From contig DDYF01000017.1 in NCBI GenBank assembly GCA_002347645.1, positions 66,485 through 98,748 on the forward strand: 32,264 bases of DNA, given 5' to 3'. Below are positions 29,177 through 32,264 of the stretch, in pieces. The notes beneath the pieces are model-generated. The model did no database searches. It had not been told where the DNA came from and worked only from the letters and a program-made list of their open reading frames with translations. Position 1 is the stretch's first letter. Each line of letters begins with the position of its first letter. The stretch is from Thermoleophilia bacterium UBA2241 (GTDB lineage Bacteria; Actinomycetota; Thermoleophilia; UBA2241). A program made the translations under genes and the position numbers.

Positions 29177-30319
29177 ATGGCACAGAGCACCGTCAAGCGC
29201 CTCTCGTTCCTCGACCGCTTCCTGACCCTCTGGATCTTCCTCGCGATGTTCATCGGCGTCGGCATCGGCTGGGCGTTCGTCTCCGTCCCCGAGTTCATCG
29301 ACCGCTGGACCGTGGGCACCACCAACATCCCCATCGCCATCGGCCTCATCGTGATGATGTATCCGCCTCTGGCCAAGGTGCGCTACGAGGAGCTCGGGGA
29401 CGTCTTCCGCGACTACAAGATCCTTGGCCTCAGCCTCGTGCAGAACTGGCTCATCGGCCCGTTCGTGATGTTCTTCCTGGCGATCATCTTTCTGCACAAC
29501 TACCCGGAGTACATGGTCGGGCTCATCATGATGGGGCTGGCCCGCTGCATCGCCATGGTCATCGTCTGGAACCAGCTGGCCAGGGGCGACACCGAGTACG
29601 CCGCCGGCCTGGTGGCCTTCAACAGCGTCTTCCAGGTGCTTTTCTACAGCGTGTTCGCCTGGGTGTTCGTCACCAAGCTGCCGCCGCTGTTCGGCCTCGA
29701 GGGCGTCGCCGTGGACATCACCATCGGGCAGATCGCCAAGAGCGTCTTCATCTACCTCGGCATCCCGTTCATCGCCGGCATGGTCAGCCGCTACATCGGG
29801 CTCAAGACCAAGGGCCGCGACTGGTACGAGCACAAGTTCATCCCGCGCATCAGCCCGCTCACGCTCATTGCCCTGCTGTTCACGATCTTCGTCATGTTCA
29901 GCCTCAAGGGCGACCTCATCGTCGAGCTGCCCCTGGACGTGCTCCTCATCGCCATCCCGTTGTCCCTGTACTTCGTGATCATGTTCTTCGTGAGCTTCTA
30001 CATGGGGCGGCGCATCGGCGCCGACTACTCCAAGACGGCGACGCTCTCGTTCACCGCCGCCAGCAACAACTTCGAGCTCGCCATCGCCGTGAGCATCGCC
30101 GTCTTCGGCCTCAACTCCGGCCAGGCGTTCGCCAGCGTCATCGGCCCGCTGGTCGAGGTGCCGGTGCTCATCGGCCTCGTGAGCGTGGCGCTCTGGCTCG
30201 GCAAGAAGTACTGGGGCGTGACCGACGCGCCTCTGCCGGCCGCCATCGAGGCCGGCTGCGACGAGGTCGGCTGCGATCCAGTGCCGCAGACCACCATCCC
30301 TCCCCGGGAGGCGACATGA
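29177..30319 (+). CDS. acr3: ACR3-family arsenite efflux pump
   Basis: A 380-residue membrane carrier with ten helices that extrudes As(III) using the proton gradient. Family motifs include PIAIGLIVMMYPPLAKVRYEEL, GLARCIAMVIVWNQLARGDTEYAAGLVAFNSVFQV with the conserved membrane Cys124, and FTAASNNFELAIAVSIAVFGLNSG. A Cys-containing cytoplasmic tail (AGCDEVGCDPVP) is extra. GGAG lies before the ATG. It follows the ArsD-AhpD gene and overlaps arsR by 4 nt (ATGA). Confidence 0.95.
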   Translation: MAQSTVKRLSFLDRFLTLWIFLAMFIGVGIGWAFVSVPEFIDRWTVGTTNIPIAIGLIVMMYPPLAKVRYEELGDVFRDYKILGLSLVQNWLIGPFVMFFLAIIFLHNYPEYMVGLIMMGLARCIAMVIVWNQLARGDTEYAAGLVAFNSVFQVLFYSVFAWVFVTKLPPLFGLEGVAVDITIGQIAKSVFIYLGIPFIAGMVSRYIGLKTKGRDWYEHKFIPRISPLTLIALLFTIFVMFSLKGDLIVELPLDVLLIAIPLSLYFVIMFFVSFYMGRRIGADYSKTATLSFTAASNNFELAIAVSIAVFGLNSGQAFASVIGPLVEVPVLIGLVSVALWLGKKYWGVTDAPLPAAIEAGCDEVGCDPVPQTTIPPREAT

Positions 30320-30684
30320 CCCCCACGGACCACAGCACGATCGAGGAGCTCACGCCGTTCTTCAAGGCGTTCTGCAACTCCACGCGCGCCCAGATCGTCG
30401 AATTCCTGCTCGCCGGCGAGCGTTGCGTCTGCGAGATGACGGGACCGCTCGACGTCAGCCAGCCCCTGGTCTCGCACCACCTGGCGCTGCTCCGGGAAGC
30501 CGGACTGATCCTCGCCCGCGATGAGGGGGCCCGCACCTACTACTCCATCAACCGGGAGCGGTTCGACGCCGACCTGGCCGGCTTCCTCGCGTTCATCGAG
30601 AGAGCGCGCCACGCCACGCACGCCGTCGACACGGCATCGGCGTGTGCGACGAAGCAGAAGCGCGGCGTGCGCGCCGCCTCCTGA
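30316..30684 (+). CDS. arsR: ArsR arsenic-responsive repressor
   Basis: A 122-residue winged-helix repressor with the classic arsenite site ERCVCEM (Cys37, Cys39) in the first DNA-binding helix and the recognition region VSQPLVSHHLALLREAGLI. A short basic tail with one more Cys ends it. It starts inside the acr3 stop codon and is the best candidate to bind the operator at 28406-28436, thereby controlling both divergent operons. Confidence 0.93.
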   Translation: MTPTDHSTIEELTPFFKAFCNSTRAQIVEFLLAGERCVCEMTGPLDVSQPLVSHHLALLREAGLILARDEGARTYYSINRERFDADLAGFLAFIERARHATHAVDTASACATKQKRGVRAAS

Positions 30685-30707
30685 TACCTGACACCGAAGG
30701 AGAACCC

Positions 30708-30962
30708 GTGAGACTCGAGATCCTTGGTTCCGGCTGTGCCAACTGCAAGAAGCTGATGGCGGTCACCGAGGCCGCCGTGCGCGAGCTCGGCATCGACGAC
30801 GCCGAGCTCGTCAAGGTGGAGGACTTCCCCAAGATCATGGCCTACGGGGTCATGTCGACGCCCGCCCTCGTCATCGACGGCAAGGTCGTGCTCAGCGGCA
30901 AGGTGCCGTCGCAGGCCGAGGTCGGCTCGCTGATCACCACGGCATTGGCGTCGAAGGGATGA
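30708..30962 (+). CDS. Small thioredoxin-like CxxC protein
   Basis: An 84-residue thioredoxin-fold protein of the redox-active disulfide type: LEILGSGCANCKKLM gives Cys10 and Cys13, and the cis-Pro strand is MSTPALVIDGKVVLSGK. It could pass electrons to ArsC or to the AhpD domains. The GTG follows AAGGAGAA. Its stop overlaps the next start (ATGA). Confidence 0.88.
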   Translation: MRLEILGSGCANCKKLMAVTEAAVRELGIDDAELVKVEDFPKIMAYGVMSTPALVIDGKVVLSGKVPSQAEVGSLITTALASKG

Positions 30963-31396
30963 CCGGCCCCGTGCGCCTGCGGCGCATCCTGCTGGTACTG
31001 GCCGGAGCGATCGCCGCGGCCCTGCTCGTCGTCGCCTGTGGAGGAGCGGCCGGCGACGGCGCGTCATCATCGGTGCCTGCGGCCCCGGACAGCTCCGGCG
31101 CCGTCGCCAAGGTCACCTTCCTCGAGCTCGGCGCCGACAAGTGCGTCCCCTGCAAGGAGATGCGCCCCGTCATGAAGGGCATCGAGCAGGCCTTCGGCGA
31201 CCAGGTCGAGGTGATCTTCTACGACGTCTGGGACGACCCGGCGCCGGCCAACGAGTACGGCATACAGATGATCCCTACGCAGATCTTCCTCGACGAGAAC
31301 GGTGAGGAGTTCCACCGGCACACCGGCTTCTATCCGCAGGCGGACATCGAGGCGCTGCTCGTCGAGCGCGGGCTCGAGAAGATCGCGACGCCGTAG
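30959..31396 (+). CDS. Thioredoxin-family lipoprotein
   Basis: A 145-residue extracytoplasmic lipoprotein. The signal ends at a lipobox VVAC with the lipid-bearing Cys27, followed by a Ser/Ala linker. The thioredoxin domain has the active site DKCVPCKEM (Cys62, Cys65) and the cis-Pro region IQMIPTQIFLDENGEEF. It would reduce thiols outside the membrane using electrons from the adjacent CcdA-type protein. Confidence 0.9.
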   Translation: MTGPVRLRRILLVLAGAIAAALLVVACGGAAGDGASSSVPAAPDSSGAVAKVTFLELGADKCVPCKEMRPVMKGIEQAFGDQVEVIFYDVWDDPAPANEYGIQMIPTQIFLDENGEEFHRHTGFYPQADIEALLVERGLEKIATP

Positions 31397-31402
31397 CGCG
31401 AC

Positions 31403-32095
31403 GTGCTGGAGCAGATCCTCACCAGCCTGAGCAACGGCCTCAGCCAGTCGCTCGGCTGGGCCCTGCTGGCGGCGTTCGCGTGGGGCGTCGCGAGCATCGT
31501 CTTCAGCCCCTGCCACCTGGCAAGCGTGCCGCTCGTGGTCGGCTTCATCTCGACTCAGGAAGGCGCCTCGACCAAGAGGGCGTTCCGGCTCTCGCTCCTG
31601 TTCTCGCTGGGCGTACTCGCGTCCATCGCGGTGATAGGCGTGGTCACCTGGTCGCTCGGCAGGCTCCTGGGCGACCTCGGGTCTTTCGGGAACATCGCGG
31701 TCGCTGTCGTCTTCTTCGTCTTCGGCCTCTACCTCATGGGCCTGCTGCCGCTCAACTGGAACGTCTTCCCCAAGACGACGAGCCGACGGGGCGCGCCAGC
31801 AGCGGTGGGCCTCGGGCTGGCGTTCGGGGTCGGCCTCGGCCCCTGCTCGTTCGCCTTTCTCGCCCCGCTGCTCATGATCGTCTTCGGCAGCGCGACCACG
31901 GACTACCTGCTGGCGATCGGTCTGCTGACGGCCTTCGCGGCGGGGCACTGCGGCGTCATCGTGGTCGCGGGCACGGCCGCCCAGAAGGTGCAGAGCTGGG
32001 CCTCGTGGGGCGATCGCTCGGGAGTGACGGTCTGGGTGCGGCGGGTCAGCGGCGCCCTGGTGGTACTCGCGGGCGTCTACCTGCTCATCAGCTGA
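31403..32095 (+). CDS. CcdA/DsbD-type thiol electron transporter
   Basis: A 230-residue membrane protein with six helices of the CcdA/DsbD transmembrane family. It carries the paired Cys-Pro motifs FSPCHLASVPLVVGF and GLGPCSFAFLAPLL, which relay electrons from cytoplasmic thioredoxin to the outside. It starts at GTG 31403, 6 nt after the thioredoxin-like lipoprotein gene, its probable partner. It is the last recognisable gene of the rightward arsenic operon. Confidence 0.9.
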   Translation: MLEQILTSLSNGLSQSLGWALLAAFAWGVASIVFSPCHLASVPLVVGFISTQEGASTKRAFRLSLLFSLGVLASIAVIGVVTWSLGRLLGDLGSFGNIAVAVVFFVFGLYLMGLLPLNWNVFPKTTSRRGAPAAVGLGLAFGVGLGPCSFAFLAPLLMIVFGSATTDYLLAIGLLTAFAAGHCGVIVVAGTAAQKVQSWASWGDRSGVTVWVRRVSGALVVLAGVYLLIS

Positions 32096-32154
32096 GTCCT
32101 GGGGTCACGCGCTGCGGCTACGAGCCGTGGGCGTCTCGAGGCGATATCTGCCGT

Positions 32155-32264
32155 GTGACGAAGATCGAGCGCAAGCGGCCAAACTGGCGGCTCGTCCTGG
32201 AGGACGGCCGCGATTTCCTCGTCGATCCGAGCACCATGCTCCTGACGCTCTCATGTATGTCAAG
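32155..32264 (+). CDS. Start of an unidentified gene, cut by the window edge
   Basis: From GTG 32155 an open frame runs to the edge for 36 codons. The start VTKIERKRPNWRLVLEDGR followed by DFLVDPSTML resembles the N-terminus of RecX proteins, which begin with a similar strand pair, but the piece is too short to decide. There is no clear ribosome site, and 32096-32154 holds nothing recognisable. Confidence 0.35.
   Translation, partial: MTKIERKRPNWRLVLEDGRDFLVDPSTMLLTLSCMS

Noticed and set aside
1..32264. CRISPR array
   Set aside because: No regular repeat-spacer pattern was seen; repeats found are iterons within a gene or protein-domain repeats.

Overview
The window is a high-GC bacterial chromosome segment. 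GC-rich third codon positions, frequent GTG starts, strong AAGGAGG-type ribosome sites and TGA used as a normal stop fit a high-GC Gram-positive, most likely an anaerobic or facultative member of the Actinomycetota. That placement is an inference from composition and gene families; there is no rRNA gene in the window.

Left part (1-5692), ordinary chromosome: the end of an M20 peptidase, an FG-GAP repeat protein, a lipoprotein, a YugP-like membrane zinc peptidase, tadA, and four tRNA genes (Ser-GCT, Arg-ACG, Ser-GGA, Ser-CGA). A small integrative element then sits against the 3' end of tRNA-Ser(CGA) (about 5663-9785): tyrosine integrase, zinc-finger protein, Xre-type regulator, excisionase, a replication initiator with an iteron-rich candidate origin inside its gene, and an HTH/zinc-ribbon protein. 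No right-hand attachment repeat is visible.

Middle part (9910-21114), metal and metalloid accessory region: a thioredoxin-fold protein whose frame continues through an in-frame TGA followed by a bacterial SECIS-like hairpin (candidate selenoprotein); arsenate reductase arsC; an hgcA-hgcB pair, the genes for mercury methylation; a DnaJ-like, radical SAM/SPASM and ferredoxin module; a YnfA-type membrane protein; a CPA2 antiporter; a divergent arsR/arsM pair; a PadR-cupin-split permease operon; and a TauE/SafE transporter with its own ArsR regulator. In hgcA the conserved Trp codon directly before the cobalt-coordinating Cys is TGA, which makes this either a broken gene or a second recoding site.

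Right part (21332-32095), arsenic island: two divergent operons share an ArsR-type operator at 28406-28436. Leftward run eleven closely packed genes: phosphoesterase, ArsP-like permease, Fe-S protein, FmdE, DUF169, DGC zinc protein, second FmdE, TauE/SafE, small conserved protein, AhpD-like protein and a 56-residue protein. Rightward run an ArsD-AhpD fusion, an ACR3 arsenite pump, ArsR, two thioredoxin-like proteins and a CcdA-type electron carrier. Together the island can reduce arsenate, methylate arsenite, export arsenite and probably organoarsenicals, and supply thiol reductant across the membrane. The FmdE/DUF169/DGC group looks like an undescribed ArsR-controlled module. The window ends in the start of an unidentified gene.
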